From positions 96,299-160,298 of the forward strand of contig NZ_JAHKQD010000018.1 of the NCBI RefSeq assembly GCF_018860915.1: a DNA stretch of 64,000 nucleotides. Reading direction: 5' to 3'. Positions 18,897 through 29,374 of this stretch are shown piece by piece. The notes below the pieces were generated by a model. That model did no database searches. It saw only the letters and a list, made by a program, of their open reading frames with translations, and was not told where the DNA came from. The stretch's first letter is position 1, and each line of letters begins with the position of its first letter. This DNA is from Colwellia sp. C2M11. Its GTDB lineage: Bacteria; Pseudomonadota; Gammaproteobacteria; Enterobacterales; Alteromonadaceae. A program made the translations under genes and the position numbers.

Positions 18897-19946
18897 TTGA
18901 ATAGTCAAGAAATACTAACCTTAGCGTTAGATGTTATGGGGGGCGATAAAGGCCCCTCTATAACAATTCCTTCAGCAATAATGGCAATTAATCATCTGCC
19001 TAACTTGCATCTAATTCTTTGTGGTGATGAACAGATCATTACATCAGAACTTGCACGATTAAATATTTCCAAAGAAGCATTAGCTCAACATCAACAGTTA
19101 TCTATTTTCCCGACCTCAGAAGTTGTTGAAATGGATGAAAAACCAGCCTTTGCTCTTCGAACAAAAAAAGATTCATCTATGCGTAAAGCATTAGATCTTG
19201 TTCATGATGGTAAAGCCCAAGCATGTGTTAGTGCAGGTAATACAGGTGCTTTATTTTCCATGGCACATTTTGTTTTAAAAACATTACCTGGTGTTGAACG
19301 TCCAGCCTTAATTTCTTCTTTACCTACACATGATGATGACAAACACGTATTTATGCTTGATTTAGGTGCGAATGTTTTTTGTGATTCACATGTACTCTAC
19401 CAATTTGGAATTATGGGTTCTGTTATGGCCCAGCAAGTTGATGGTATTGATAAACCTCGTATAGCATTACTCAATATGGGGGAAGAATCAATTAAAGGCA
19501 GTGACCATATTAAGCAAGCTGCACTTGAATTATCTGACAATAAAGATATCAATTATATTGGTTTTATTGAGGGAGGAGATATTTTCTCTAATAAAGCTGA
19601 CGTTATTGTTTGTGATGGCTTTGTTGGTAATGTAGCACTAAAAACCTGTGAAGGTGTTGCTCGTTTAGTGTATAAAAGATCAAAAACACTCTTCCAACAG
19701 AACATTTTAGTAAAAATGTTAGCTTTTATTGTTAAACCTAGTTTAAAAAAATTATTTAAGTCAATGAACCCCGACCAGTATAACGGTGCAAGTTTGATAG
19801 GATTGCGCGGTATCGTTGTAAAAAGCCATGGCAATGCAAATTCAGGCGCTTTTTTCTCCGCTATAATGGAAGCTGTTAAAGAAGTTGAGCGTCAAGTACC
19901 TGAGAAAATTAAATGCTCTTTAGAGCAAGGTCTGTCTCCTCAATAA
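18897..19946 (+). CDS. plsX: Phosphate acyltransferase PlsX
   Basis: A 349-residue peripheral membrane enzyme converting acyl-ACP to acyl-phosphate for phospholipid synthesis. It has [12 protein letters not shown], the SAGNTGAL motif, [10 protein letters not shown], and [16 protein letters not shown] at 18897 is the likely start, since the next ATG lies inside the conserved DVMGG motif. It is followed after 52 bases by fabD, with no fabH between. Confidence 0.95.
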   Translation: MNSQEILTLALDVMGGDKGPSITIPSAIMAINHLPNLHLILCGDEQIITSELARLNISKEALAQHQQLSIFPTSEVVEMDEKPAFALRTKKDSSMRKALDLVHDGKAQACVSAGNTGALFSMAHFVLKTLPGVERPALISSLPTHDDDKHVFMLDLGANVFCDSHVLYQFGIMGSVMAQQVDGIDKPRIALLNMGEESIKGSDHIKQAALELSDNKDINYIGFIEGGDIFSNKADVIVCDGFVGNVALKTCEGVARLVYKRSKTLFQQNILVKMLAFIVKPSLKKLFKSMNPDQYNGASLIGLRGIVVKSHGNANSGAFFSAIMEAVKEVERQVPEKIKCSLEQGLSPQ

Positions 19947-19998
19947 TATTTTATTATATTGTCTATATTGTTTATAAACATAAGAGTAACAAATAAAA

Positions 19999-20967
19999 AT
20001 GCAAAATATATCCTTACAAGGTGAATTAGCCTTCGTATTCCCAGGGCAAGGCTCTCAAGCCGTTGCTATGTTAAGTGACTTTAGTGACAATGATATTGTT
20101 CAAAATACTTTTAAAGAAGCATCTGACGCACTAGGTTATGACTTGTGGCAATTAGTTGCGCAAGGACCAGCAGAACAACTTAATCAAACAAATTTCACAC
20201 AACCTGCCTTATTAACTGCGAGTGTTGCGTTGTGGCGTGTTTGGCAAGCCGAATCTGATATTTTACCTGCTGTTTTAGCAGGTCACAGCTTAGGCGAATA
20301 CTCAGCTTTAGTATGTGCAGATGTTATTTCGTTAACTGATGGTGTTAAGTTAGTCGAAAAACGTGGCGAATATATGCAAACTTGTGTTCCGGCGGGTGTT
20401 GGTGCAATGGCAGCAGTGATTGGATTAGATGATCAAGCGATTATTGATGCTTGTGCACAAGCACAAGACTCACATGAAGTTAAAGAAGTTGTCGCAGCTG
20501 TTAATTTTAATTCACCTGGTCAAGTTGTTATCGCGGGTCATAAAGATGCTGTTGAACGTGCGGGTGAACTGTGTAAAGTAGCAGGTGCTAAACGCGTTTT
20601 ACCTCTACCAGTAAGTGTACCATCTCATTGTGCACTAATGGCTGATGCTGCGGTTAAGTTAGCTGCCGATCTTGAAGGTATTATCTTTAAAACACCATCA
20701 ATTAATGTTGTTAATAACGTTGATGTTGCTATTGAAACAAGTGGTGAAGCTATTAAGTCAGCTTTAGTTAAACAGCTATATAGTCCTGTACGCTGGAGTG
20801 AAACAGTAACAAAAATTGGCGAGATGGGCGTTACTCAAATGATTGAAGTAGGTCCAGGAAAAGTATTACAAGGATTGGTTAAACGTATCAATAAATCGAT
20901 TAACTGCGTTTCTTTTAATACAGAAGACTCATTAGTTAAAGCAAAAGAATTGACGCAAGCTAAATAG
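19999..20967 (+). CDS. fabD: Malonyl-CoA:ACP transacylase FabD
   Basis: A 322-residue enzyme that loads malonate onto acyl carrier protein. It shows FVFPGQGSQ at the start, GHSLGEYSAL with the nucleophile Ser near residue 96, the His in VPSHCALM, and the C-terminal QMIEVGPGKVLQGL. About ten residues longer than the E. coli enzyme, mostly in the first half. Confidence 0.96.
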   Translation: MQNISLQGELAFVFPGQGSQAVAMLSDFSDNDIVQNTFKEASDALGYDLWQLVAQGPAEQLNQTNFTQPALLTASVALWRVWQAESDILPAVLAGHSLGEYSALVCADVISLTDGVKLVEKRGEYMQTCVPAGVGAMAAVIGLDDQAIIDACAQAQDSHEVKEVVAAVNFNSPGQVVIAGHKDAVERAGELCKVAGAKRVLPLPVSVPSHCALMADAAVKLAADLEGIIFKTPSINVVNNVDVAIETSGEAIKSALVKQLYSPVRWSETVTKIGEMGVTQMIEVGPGKVLQGLVKRINKSINCVSFNTEDSLVKAKELTQAK

Positions 20968-21001
20968 ATTTAATAAAAATAAAAAACAAATAGGAAATAT
21001 T

Positions 21002-21736
21002 ATGTTTTCATTAACAGGTAAAATAGCCCTTGTTACAGGTGCTAGTCGTGGTATTGGCAAAGCAATAGCGACACAATTACAAGCGTTAGGGGCTACGGTT
21101 GTAGGAACAGCGACGTCAGAACATGGCGCAGAAAGAATTTCAGAATATTTAGGTGAGGGCAATGGCCTCGTATTAAATGTGACGAGTGATGATTCTATTA
21201 CCGAACTATTTTCAGCGATTAAAGACGCACATGGTAGTATTGATATTTTAGTTAATAATGCCGGTATCACGCGCGATAATCTATTTATGCGTATGAAAGA
21301 TGATGAATGGCAAGATATAATTGATACTAACTTAACTTCTGTGTTTAAGGTAAGTAAAGCCGCGATTCGTCCTATGATGAAAAAACGTAATGGCCGAATT
21401 ATTAATATTGGCTCTGTAGTGGGCTCAATGGGTAATGCAGGGCAAGTAAACTACGCAACAGCTAAAGCGGGTTTATTAGGTTTTACTAAGTCTTTGGCAC
21501 GTGAGGTTGCTTCTCGTGGCATAACAGTTAATACTATTGCGCCAGGTTTTATCGATACAGATATGACACAAACGTTAACTGATGAACAAAAAGAGGGGAT
21601 TTTCTCACAAGTTCCAGCTAATCGTTTAGGTAAACCTGAAGAAATTGCGAGCACTGTCGCCTTTTTAGCGTCAGATACAGCCGCATATATCACTGGCGAA
21701 ACGATTCATGTTAACGGTGGTATGTATATGGTGTAA
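21002..21736 (+). CDS. fabG: 3-oxoacyl-ACP reductase FabG
   Basis: A 244-residue NADPH-dependent short-chain dehydrogenase of fatty acid elongation: TGASRGIGKAIA cofactor motif, NNAGITRDNLFMRM, catalytic Ser and YATAK (Tyr near residue 151), and the C-terminal NGGMYMV. Length and sequence match E. coli FabG closely. It follows fabD after 34 bases. Confidence 0.97.
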   Translation: MFSLTGKIALVTGASRGIGKAIATQLQALGATVVGTATSEHGAERISEYLGEGNGLVLNVTSDDSITELFSAIKDAHGSIDILVNNAGITRDNLFMRMKDDEWQDIIDTNLTSVFKVSKAAIRPMMKKRNGRIINIGSVVGSMGNAGQVNYATAKAGLLGFTKSLAREVASRGITVNTIAPGFIDTDMTQTLTDEQKEGIFSQVPANRLGKPEEIASTVAFLASDTAAYITGETIHVNGGMYMV

Positions 21737-21824
21737 CCCTTAAATATAAAGGGCTACATTGTTTCGTATCACTATTTTAGTGTAGTAAACAGGTTCGACC
21801 ACCTAAAAAAATAAAGCTATAGGC

Positions 21825-21853
21825 TTGCATGGCAGGGCTTTGGCGAATACACT
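21825..21853 (+). promoter_or_regulatory. Probable sigma-70 promoter of acpP
   Basis: TTGCAT (21825-21830), 17-bp spacer, TACACT (21848-21853), about 40 bases before the acpP ATG, in a 163-bp gap after fabG. A dedicated promoter fits the high ACP demand. Confidence 0.6.
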
Positions 21854-21899
21854 ACACGCAATTTGATAAATTACACTTTCAGTAAGTAAAGGAAAAAAA

Positions 21900-22133
21900 A
21901 TGAGTACTATCGAAGAACGCGTTAAAAAAATCACTATTGAACAACTAGGTGTTAGTGAAGCAGAAGTTAAAACTGATTCATCTTTCGTTGATGATTTAGG
22001 TGCTGATTCATTAGACACAGTAGAATTAGTTATGGCGTTGGAAGAAGAATTTGATACTGAAATTCCTGACGAAGAAGCTGAAAAAATCACTACTGTTCAA
22101 GCGGCAATCGATTACGTTAACGCTAATCAGTAA
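21900..22133 (+). CDS. acpP: Acyl carrier protein
   Basis: A 77-residue acidic protein that carries acyl chains on 4'-phosphopantetheine. The attachment Ser is residue 37 in [25 protein letters not shown] precedes the ATG. It lies between fabG and fabF, with its own predicted promoter and a terminator-like hairpin behind it, so it can be made in excess over the neighbouring enzymes. Confidence 0.98.
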   Translation: MSTIEERVKKITIEQLGVSEAEVKTDSSFVDDLGADSLDTVELVMALEEEFDTEIPDEEAEKITTVQAAIDYVNANQ

Positions 22134-22175
22134 TTGCTAACTAGTTATTACTAGTTAATTGTAAAAATGTAATTG

Positions 22176-22219
22176 AAAAAAAGGCGGTATACTTATCATT
22201 TAAGTGACCGCTTTTTTTG
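22176..22219 (+). terminator. Hairpin with T run between acpP and fabF
   Basis: GCGGT...ACTTA pairs with TAAGT...ACCGC, flanked by A and T runs. It should end part of the acpP transcripts before fabF. Confidence 0.8.
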
Positions 22220-22253
22220 TATCTCCTATTTCATAATTAAGAGGTAGAACACA

Positions 22254-23489
22254 ATGAGACGTGTTGTTGTTACCGGTCTTGGTATGCTTAGCCCACTAGG
22301 CAATACCCCTGAACAAACCTGGGAAAACTTATTACTTGGTAAAAGTGGTATTCGTAATATTGATCATTTCGATACAACTGAGTATTCAACTAAGTTTGCA
22401 GGTTTAGTTAACGATTTTGACGCGCAAAACTATATGGAAAAAAAAGAAGCCAAAAAAATGGATCTTTTTATTCAATATGGTGTTGCCGCAGGCGTTCAAG
22501 CAATCCAAGATTCTGGCATTGAAGTTAATGAACAAAACTCACCTCGTATCGGTGTGGCTATTGGCTCTGGTATTGGCGGGTTAGGCCTAATAGAACAAAA
22601 TCATGAAAAAATGGTAAAAACAGGTAGTCCGAAAAGACTTTCGCCGTTTTTTGTGCCTTCTACAATCATTAACATGATTTCAGGTAATTTATCTATCATG
22701 TTTGGTTTGCAAGGACCTAATATTTCTATTACTACAGCCTGTACTAGTGGCGTGCACAATATTGGTCATGCAGCTCGCATGATTGCATACGGTGATGCTG
22801 ATGTTATGGTGGCTGGTGGTGCCGAAAAAGCATCTACCACATTAGGAATGGGCGGTTTTGGTGCAGCACGTGCTTTATCTAGACGTAATGATGACCCTCA
22901 ATCGGCTTCACGTCCTTGGGATAAAGATCGTGATGGTTTTGTTTTAGGTGATGGTGCCGGTGTTGTTGTTGTTGAAGAATATGAACATGCCAAAGCACGT
23001 GGCGCAAAAATTTATGCTGAGTTAGTTGGTTTTGGTATGAGTGGTGATGCTTATCATATGACATCACCTCCAGCAGATGGTGCTGGTGCAGCACGTGCGA
23101 TGGAAAATGCCTTAAATGACGCTAAAATAAATGCTAATCAAATTGGTTATATTAATGCGCATGGTACTTCAACGCCTGCAGGTGATATCGCTGAAACTAA
23201 TGCCGTAAAATCAATTTTTGGTGCCGATGCATATAATGTATTAATGGGATCAACTAAATCGATGACTGGGCATTTATTAGGTGCTGCTGGTGCCGTTGAA
23301 AGTATCTTTAGTATTCAAGCATTAGCGAGCTCTTGTGTTCCTCCAACAATTAATTTAGATAATCCAGGTGAAGGTTGTGATTTAGATTATATTCGCGGCT
23401 CAGCTCGTGATATTAATTTAGATTATGTTTTGTGTAATTCATTTGGTTTTGGTGGTACAAACGGGTCATTAATATTTAAAAAAATATAA
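22254..23489 (+). CDS. fabF: 3-oxoacyl-ACP synthase II FabF
   Basis: A 411-residue condensing enzyme that elongates acyl-ACP and adjusts unsaturation with temperature in E. coli. It starts [16 protein letters not shown]. The catalytic Cys (near 163) is in [13 protein letters not shown], with His residues in [11 protein letters not shown] and GHLLGAAGA, and the C-terminal [17 protein letters not shown] precedes the ATG. Confidence 0.97.
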   Translation: MRRVVVTGLGMLSPLGNTPEQTWENLLLGKSGIRNIDHFDTTEYSTKFAGLVNDFDAQNYMEKKEAKKMDLFIQYGVAAGVQAIQDSGIEVNEQNSPRIGVAIGSGIGGLGLIEQNHEKMVKTGSPKRLSPFFVPSTIINMISGNLSIMFGLQGPNISITTACTSGVHNIGHAARMIAYGDADVMVAGGAEKASTTLGMGGFGAARALSRRNDDPQSASRPWDKDRDGFVLGDGAGVVVVEEYEHAKARGAKIYAELVGFGMSGDAYHMTSPPADGAGAARAMENALNDAKINANQIGYINAHGTSTPAGDIAETNAVKSIFGADAYNVLMGSTKSMTGHLLGAAGAVESIFSIQALASSCVPPTINLDNPGEGCDLDYIRGSARDINLDYVLCNSFGFGGTNGSLIFKKI

Positions 23490-23531
23490 TAATTGAAGTG
23501 ACTTGTAACTAAAGCTTGAAATCAATTTATT

Positions 23532-23577
23532 AAGCCTGAATACTTAGCATATATGTGTAAGTTCTCAGGCTTTTTTA
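23532..23577 (+). terminator. Terminator after fabF
   Basis: AAGCCTGA / TCAGGCTT stem with an inner TACTTA/TAAGT pairing, followed by TTTTTT. It separates fabF from pabC. Confidence 0.85.
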
Positions 23578-23617
23578 ATTTAGTTTTAACCTGTTTTATC
23601 TATATAGTGAACCGACA

Positions 23618-24430
23618 ATGAAATTATGTTTAGTTAATGGAATACAACAAAATCATATTGATATTGAAAGTCGTGGTCTTGCTTATGGGGATGGCCTGTT
23701 TACTACGGCAAAAGTCATTCATGGTAAAGTAGAATACTTAACACAGCATGTAGAACGTTTAACTTCTGGTTGTGAAAAACTGGGGTTCTCATCTCCTTCA
23801 TCAGACGAATTAACACAACAATTAGCTGCTATAGCAAAAAACTATCCATTAGCTGTGCTCAAAGTTATTATTGCAGCAAGTAGTGGTGGGCGAGGTTATG
23901 CGCGCTCATCAAACAATCATCATGATCTGATCATTATGATCCATGATTATCCGATACATTATGATAATTTGATTCATAGCGGCATTAATTTAGGGCTCAG
24001 TAAGCAACAAATAGGTATTAATCCTATGTTAGGTGGTTTGAAGCATTTAAACCGTCTCGAACAAGTTTTATTAAGGCAAGAGTTATCTTTGAGTAATGTG
24101 GATGACTTGGTGGTGACAAATATAAATAATGACGTGATAGAAGCAACTAGTGCTAATCTATTTATTTTCTTAAATGACACATTATATACGCCAGACGTTA
24201 GTCAAAGTGGTGTAAATGGTATTATGCGTCAAACTATATTGCGCCATTACCCTGAAACCATTATTAAAGCTATTTCTCTAGAGGAGGTTGCTCAAGCACA
24301 GGCAATATTTGTGTGTAATTGTGTTATGGGCGTCATGCCTGTGAATAATTATAACGGGCAGGTATTATCATTAGACTTACCCTTAGCAATAGCACTAACT
24401 ATCCGTAATGGTATTAACCGTGAGCAATAA
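23618..24430 (+). CDS. pabC: Aminodeoxychorismate lyase PabC
   Basis: A 270-residue fold-type IV PLP enzyme producing 4-aminobenzoate for folate. It shows RGLAYGDGLFTT near the N-terminus, the PLP Lys in GGLKHLNRLEQVL, and EATSANLFIF. The sequence and position between fabF and mltG are those of E. coli pabC. Confidence 0.93.
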   Translation: MKLCLVNGIQQNHIDIESRGLAYGDGLFTTAKVIHGKVEYLTQHVERLTSGCEKLGFSSPSSDELTQQLAAIAKNYPLAVLKVIIAASSGGRGYARSSNNHHDLIIMIHDYPIHYDNLIHSGINLGLSKQQIGINPMLGGLKHLNRLEQVLLRQELSLSNVDDLVVTNINNDVIEATSANLFIFLNDTLYTPDVSQSGVNGIMRQTILRHYPETIIKAISLEEVAQAQAIFVCNCVMGVMPVNNYNGQVLSLDLPLAIALTIRNGINREQ

Positions 24431-24448
24431 ATTATTAATAGGTTTTTA

Positions 24449-25453
24449 ATGAAAAAAATACTTTATGTTTGTATTGGTAGCGCGATTATATTTATTCTTG
24501 GCTTTTTTCTTTTATTAGAAAAAGAAATGAATAAGCCTTTACCAATTACACAGCATCAATTAATTACTATTGAACAAGGTAGTTCTGTTGCTTCATTTTC
24601 AAAGGCATTAGAGAGCAAAGGTTGGATAGATAATCGTTTTTGGCTTAGAGTCTACGCACGTTTACAACCTCACAAAACCATTATAAAAGTTGGCACTTAT
24701 CAAATTTTGCCTAACTCAAGTTTGCAAAATATTCTGACATTAATCACTAGTGCAAACGAGCATCAATTTAAATTCACTATTGTTGAAGGCACAACGTTTA
24801 AAGAGCTATTGACTCAATTAGGTAATCATTCAGAGTTAATGCATACTGTAGAGTCATTAAGTATTGAACAAATATCGCAACGATTAAATATAGAACAAGC
24901 TAATCCTGAAGGGTGGTTTCTCCCTGAAACTTATGCTTTTACTAAAGGTACAGAAGATCTTCAGATTTTAAAACGTGCTCATGCGTCGATGCAAAACACC
25001 TTAAGCAAGCTTTGGCAAGCGCGTGCAGTCGGTTTACCTTATGAATCGCCATATGAAGCCTTAATTATGGCATCAATTATTGAAAAAGAGACCAGTCATA
25101 TACCGGAACAGCCTTTGATCGCCTCGGTCTTTATGAATCGGTTAGCGAAAAAAATGCGATTACAAACCGATCCTACGGTTATTTATGGCTTAGGTGAACG
25201 TTATAAGGGAGACATTACTAAGGCGCATTTAAGAGAGAAAACAGCTTATAACACTTATCGTATAAATGGTTTACCACCAAGTCCTATAGCAATGCCGGGG
25301 TTATCAGCTATTAAAGCAGCACTTAATCCCCAAGAGAGTGATTATTACTACTTTGTTAGCGAAGGGAATGGAAAACATGTTTTTAGCCGAACGCTAGCGG
25401 AGCATAATAGTGCCGTTAGAGATTATTTGAAACAGCTAAGAGCAAAACAGTAA
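24449..25453 (+). CDS. mltG: Endolytic murein transglycosylase MltG (YceG)
   Basis: A 334-residue inner-membrane protein cutting nascent peptidoglycan strands and thought to end glycan polymerisation. One N-terminal membrane helix (about 4-23) is followed by a LysM-like part and the YceG domain: [13 protein letters not shown], catalytic Glu near 213 in [19 protein letters not shown], and [13 protein letters not shown]. It follows pabC after 18 bases. Confidence 0.95.
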   Translation: MKKILYVCIGSAIIFILGFFLLLEKEMNKPLPITQHQLITIEQGSSVASFSKALESKGWIDNRFWLRVYARLQPHKTIIKVGTYQILPNSSLQNILTLITSANEHQFKFTIVEGTTFKELLTQLGNHSELMHTVESLSIEQISQRLNIEQANPEGWFLPETYAFTKGTEDLQILKRAHASMQNTLSKLWQARAVGLPYESPYEALIMASIIEKETSHIPEQPLIASVFMNRLAKKMRLQTDPTVIYGLGERYKGDITKAHLREKTAYNTYRINGLPPSPIAMPGLSAIKAALNPQESDYYYFVSEGNGKHVFSRTLAEHNSAVRDYLKQLRAKQ

Positions 25454-25654
25454 GCGCAAAAAATAAGCGTAATTTTGAGCCTGTAACAGCTTTTCTTTAC
25501 TATATTGCTTATTACGTTGCTTATGGCATAGTTTATTCGAAGGATAATTACCTGTCCGTTCATCAAAAATGCATTTAACAGACGTCAATTGGCAAGAATA
25601 TGCTTATTAATGTCATTTTTTGTGGGGTACTCCCGTCAGTTAACGACATCCGAT

Positions 25655-28600
25655 TTACTTTATATCAAATGAATAGTAAATATTCGCCGAGTTTTCTAAA
25701 CCAGAAACCGCTTCAACCCATAAACGACTATAGATATAAAACCTAACCGTCAGCTCTTTAATTGGTTCAGTTACGCCTACGCCGTATTTCACATAAACTT
25801 GATCACCTAAATATCCGGCAATAGAAGCTTGTTCATCGTCTCCGTCAATTTCAAGTTTATTGAGCAAGGGTAGCTTTTCTATTTGAGTTAGTACTCCCGA
25901 AAAGTTTGTTATTGCCGTTCCTAAGGCCACACCTATTGCAGCATTACTATTATTCGTTTTAGCATCTAAGCCTCGGCCTCTAACTAAATATGATAAGGCT
26001 TCTGATTGCTGCATAGTAGGTTTTGAAAACAGTGTAATATGTAAACTATTCGCTAAACCTTTAGCGTCAATGCCAACAATGATGTCTTCTTTTTCAATAC
26101 TACGTGTCGCTTGCATTGAGACATAAGGCGTATTGGCCGGGCCATTAAAAGATATATTCCCTTTTGTGATTGATAAGTCTTGTCCATAAGCTCGATAACG
26201 GCCTTCTGGAATTTTTAAACTACCAAATAACTGTAAAGGTTGTTGCGGTTGCTGACTTACTTGTAATTCGCCACCGAGGCGTCCCACAAACCCTTGCCCT
26301 TCAATTTGGAAAGCGTCAGCGATAACAACACGAACATTGGTTAAAATATTAAAAGGTTTCTCAAGGGTGACTTGTTCACCATCATCATTAACAATAATGA
26401 CATCTTTGCTTAAGCTAACACTGCCTTGAGGCAACTTGTTGATGGCTAACTTTCCTTTAAGCACTTCTATGCGACCCGATAACTTAAGCTCTGAGGCATT
26501 TATTTGTGCATTAAGGTGAGGGGAAATAGTTAATGCTAGATCTGGGGGAACAGAAAAGCTTATGGCTTCGCCAGCAAGATTAAAGTTACCTTGTAATTCA
26601 TTTTGCCAATCAGCATCACCGGTAAGGTTTGCAGTTACTTTATTAACATCAACACCACCTGAAACAATGGCTTGTTGTCCTTTGAAGTCAAAAGCCATAT
26701 TAATGTTTTCTAGCGTATTCATATTGCTTGCAACTTTTATTTTTCCATCGGTTAATTTCATTTCGCCATTTATAATGGGTTTATCTAACATCCCATTAAC
26801 CGTGATATTGGTATTTAATATTCCGTCTAATGAAGAGAGCTCGGGAACAAAAACTTGTATTGGCGAAAGGTTAAAATTATTAATGGTAATATGGCTATCT
26901 TTAATACTGTTATCAGTTAACGAAATGGACGTACTTGCATTTAATAATTCAGTATTATCAACAGCGGTCGACAAGGTCATGTTTCCTTTTATACTGTTGT
27001 CGTTCATTTGTAAGTTTAATTGGCCTTGTTCCCATTCGAGCAACTTATGTAATTCATTTTCTTTATTTATTTGTAGTAATCCGGCGTTGATCAGTAATTG
27101 TGCATCAATAGATGGGGTAGCATCTGGTTGCCAGCCAATAGAAATATTGCCATTTATGGTATTATCAAAGCGAAATTCTTCAGGTATAAAAGGTTTTAAC
27201 AGTGCGGTATCTAACTGAAGTGCTACCGTCAAATCTCCCTTAGTCAAATTTAAAACAGTATTATCGTTTAAACATAATTGCGACAAACTTCCTAACCAAC
27301 AATGCTGATTAATGGCTAGTGTATTTAGTTTATTATTATAAAGCAGATGAATAGGCTGACTTGATTTGAACACTTGTTCACCTAAAGAAAAAGTAGTATT
27401 AGCTGCTTGTATCGTTAATTGCTCATCTGTAGGGGAATATTGACTGTCGAGTGATAAATTAAGTGATGAATCGCCAAGCCAGGCTAAATTAATTTGTTGT
27501 TGTGCTAAGTCACCATTACTTGAAAAGCTCACCTCTTTAATTGTGTGTTGATTTAGGTTCATTAGCATACTGGTAAACGCCACTTTATGTTCATGATTAT
27601 TCAAAGGGCGATAGGCGGCATTAAAATGAATGGCATCACTTGAAAAGTTTGCCATAACGAGTTTTTCAATCTCACCTTGTAAAGTTATTTCAGGATCTTG
27701 AATAGGTCCCGAAATATCAATTGTTGAACGTAAGCTACTTTCAATATCTTTTAACCATAAGTTGGCACTGTCAACATTTACTCGTCCATTAACGTGCCAA
27801 TTTTCATCGCTATAGCCGTTAAGGTTAAGTGCGATATCACCATAATCAATAAACACCTTACTTGGTGCTAATTTACCTTGATGGTTAAGTTCAATGTTAG
27901 CTTCAGCCAAAAGCTTTATATTATTAATTTGTCCTGTAAGCTTGGAATTTACTAAACTTAATGCCCATTCATCACCATGCCAAAAACCTTTACTGGCAAT
28001 ATTACCCTGTATACGTCCGGATAAACGTTTGTCGATATTGGGCAAAGTAAAGCCTGAGGTATCAAGGTTGATATCCCAAGATAATTTGTCTCCTAACTGT
28101 AATTCGCCTACTAAATTTAGTTCATTATCTGCGTTGAAATCTTTTAGATAAAAAGTATTTATCTTAAGCAGATCTTTTTGCAAGTTTGCACTTAATTCAA
28201 CGGCGACATTTTGATAACCAAACCCACTGAATTCACTGTTAAATTCGATTGTCTGTTGATTAAGATCACCTTGACTTTGCAATACAAACATTGCAGGAGT
28301 AATGACTTGGGTAATATCACTAGGTAACGTATATTGCATTACCTGGGTGGTTAATTCATAAGGTAAGTTAGCATCGGTTAGATCTATTTTTGCATCAGCG
28401 GTTAATGCTAAGGTTCCTTCGCTACTTACTGTTATAGCTAAATGAGATAGGTTTCCTTGGAGTAACGTTTGTTGTCTAGAATCATTTAACTCAGGTACTA
28501 TTTCGTTGTCCTTAATTGTGTTTTCCACTGTTATATCAACATTATAAGGTGGAACAAAATCAAGCTTACCTTTTAAAGAAAAAGATCCCATTTTTTGAAT

Positions 28601-29374
28601 GTTTGATGACAGTGTGTCAATAGTGAGTTTTGTTTTAAACCAAGATAAGCGTGCTACTGCATCTTCTATATGTACTAACGTTTCCTCATCACCAGTAGTT
28701 ATTAACTCATTAACAATAAGCTCTTTAACGGTAAATGACTTTACATTAAATTTGAAAGGTAAATATACCTTTGGTAACGAAGCCAAAGGCCAAGCTGTTT
28801 TAGTGGTATTAGCTGGAACAGTATCTGATCTAACTAAGGTTATATGTGCAGCAGCCAGGCTGAATTTTTCTATTGTTAGCGCCGCGTCATTGATTTCTAA
28901 AATACTCGAGAAATCAGTTAACTTTACCTGTAGGTTTGGATTTTCTATTTGAGCTCTTGCTAAATTGAACTGTTTCACTTTAATGGAAAAAGGTAAGGTG
29001 AAAATAGGCGGAATAATAATTTCTGCCATAAGTTGATCTGACGACGTGGCGCTATTTTCATTTAAAAGTACTTGCACAGACGCAAGACTCAGTTCATCAA
29101 TGCATACTTGTTTTTTCCAAAGACAGCGTAAATTTAATGTTAAACGTATGTCTGTTGCATTAACCTCCATTTGCTCATTGTTAATGGCTAAGTGGCTTAA
29201 CTGTAAATCTTTTAAAAATGCACCGCTGCGATATTTAACTTGTATAGGAGAAATATCGCCAACAAAATAAAGGGTTAGTTGAGTTCCCCAAGGTGTTGAA
29301 AGTAATATGGCGAATAAACAGAGTATTCCCGTAAATATTGTAGTCAAGTAGAAGCTAACACGTTTATAAATCAT
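25655..29374 (-). CDS. tamB: Translocation and assembly module TamB
   Basis: A 1239-residue envelope-spanning protein with an N-terminal membrane anchor (about 7-30) and a long series of beta-strand repeats of the AsmA-like/bridge type, ending in the DUF490 domain that docks to TamA (GDQVYVKYGVGV, LTVRFYIYSRLWVEAVSG). TamB-like proteins shuttle phospholipids between the membranes and help autotransporter assembly. Its ATG overlaps the tamA stop as ATGA, so the two are translationally coupled. Length is near the E. coli protein (1259). Confidence 0.93.
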   Translation of the reverse strand: MIYKRVSFYLTTIFTGILCLFAILLSTPWGTQLTLYFVGDISPIQVKYRSGAFLKDLQLSHLAINNEQMEVNATDIRLTLNLRCLWKKQVCIDELSLASVQVLLNENSATSSDQLMAEIIIPPIFTLPFSIKVKQFNLARAQIENPNLQVKLTDFSSILEINDAALTIEKFSLAAAHITLVRSDTVPANTTKTAWPLASLPKVYLPFKFNVKSFTVKELIVNELITTGDEETLVHIEDAVARLSWFKTKLTIDTLSSNIQKMGSFSLKGKLDFVPPYNVDITVENTIKDNEIVPELNDSRQQTLLQGNLSHLAITVSSEGTLALTADAKIDLTDANLPYELTTQVMQYTLPSDITQVITPAMFVLQSQGDLNQQTIEFNSEFSGFGYQNVAVELSANLQKDLLKINTFYLKDFNADNELNLVGELQLGDKLSWDINLDTSGFTLPNIDKRLSGRIQGNIASKGFWHGDEWALSLVNSKLTGQINNIKLLAEANIELNHQGKLAPSKVFIDYGDIALNLNGYSDENWHVNGRVNVDSANLWLKDIESSLRSTIDISGPIQDPEITLQGEIEKLVMANFSSDAIHFNAAYRPLNNHEHKVAFTSMLMNLNQHTIKEVSFSSNGDLAQQQINLAWLGDSSLNLSLDSQYSPTDEQLTIQAANTTFSLGEQVFKSSQPIHLLYNNKLNTLAINQHCWLGSLSQLCLNDNTVLNLTKGDLTVALQLDTALLKPFIPEEFRFDNTINGNISIGWQPDATPSIDAQLLINAGLLQINKENELHKLLEWEQGQLNLQMNDNSIKGNMTLSTAVDNTELLNASTSISLTDNSIKDSHITINNFNLSPIQVFVPELSSLDGILNTNITVNGMLDKPIINGEMKLTDGKIKVASNMNTLENINMAFDFKGQQAIVSGGVDVNKVTANLTGDADWQNELQGNFNLAGEAISFSVPPDLALTISPHLNAQINASELKLSGRIEVLKGKLAINKLPQGSVSLSKDVIIVNDDGEQVTLEKPFNILTNVRVVIADAFQIEGQGFVGRLGGELQVSQQPQQPLQLFGSLKIPEGRYRAYGQDLSITKGNISFNGPANTPYVSMQATRSIEKEDIIVGIDAKGLANSLHITLFSKPTMQQSEALSYLVRGRGLDAKTNNSNAAIGVALGTAITNFSGVLTQIEKLPLLNKLEIDGDDEQASIAGYLGDQVYVKYGVGVTEPIKELTVRFYIYSRLWVEAVSGLENSANIYYSFDIK

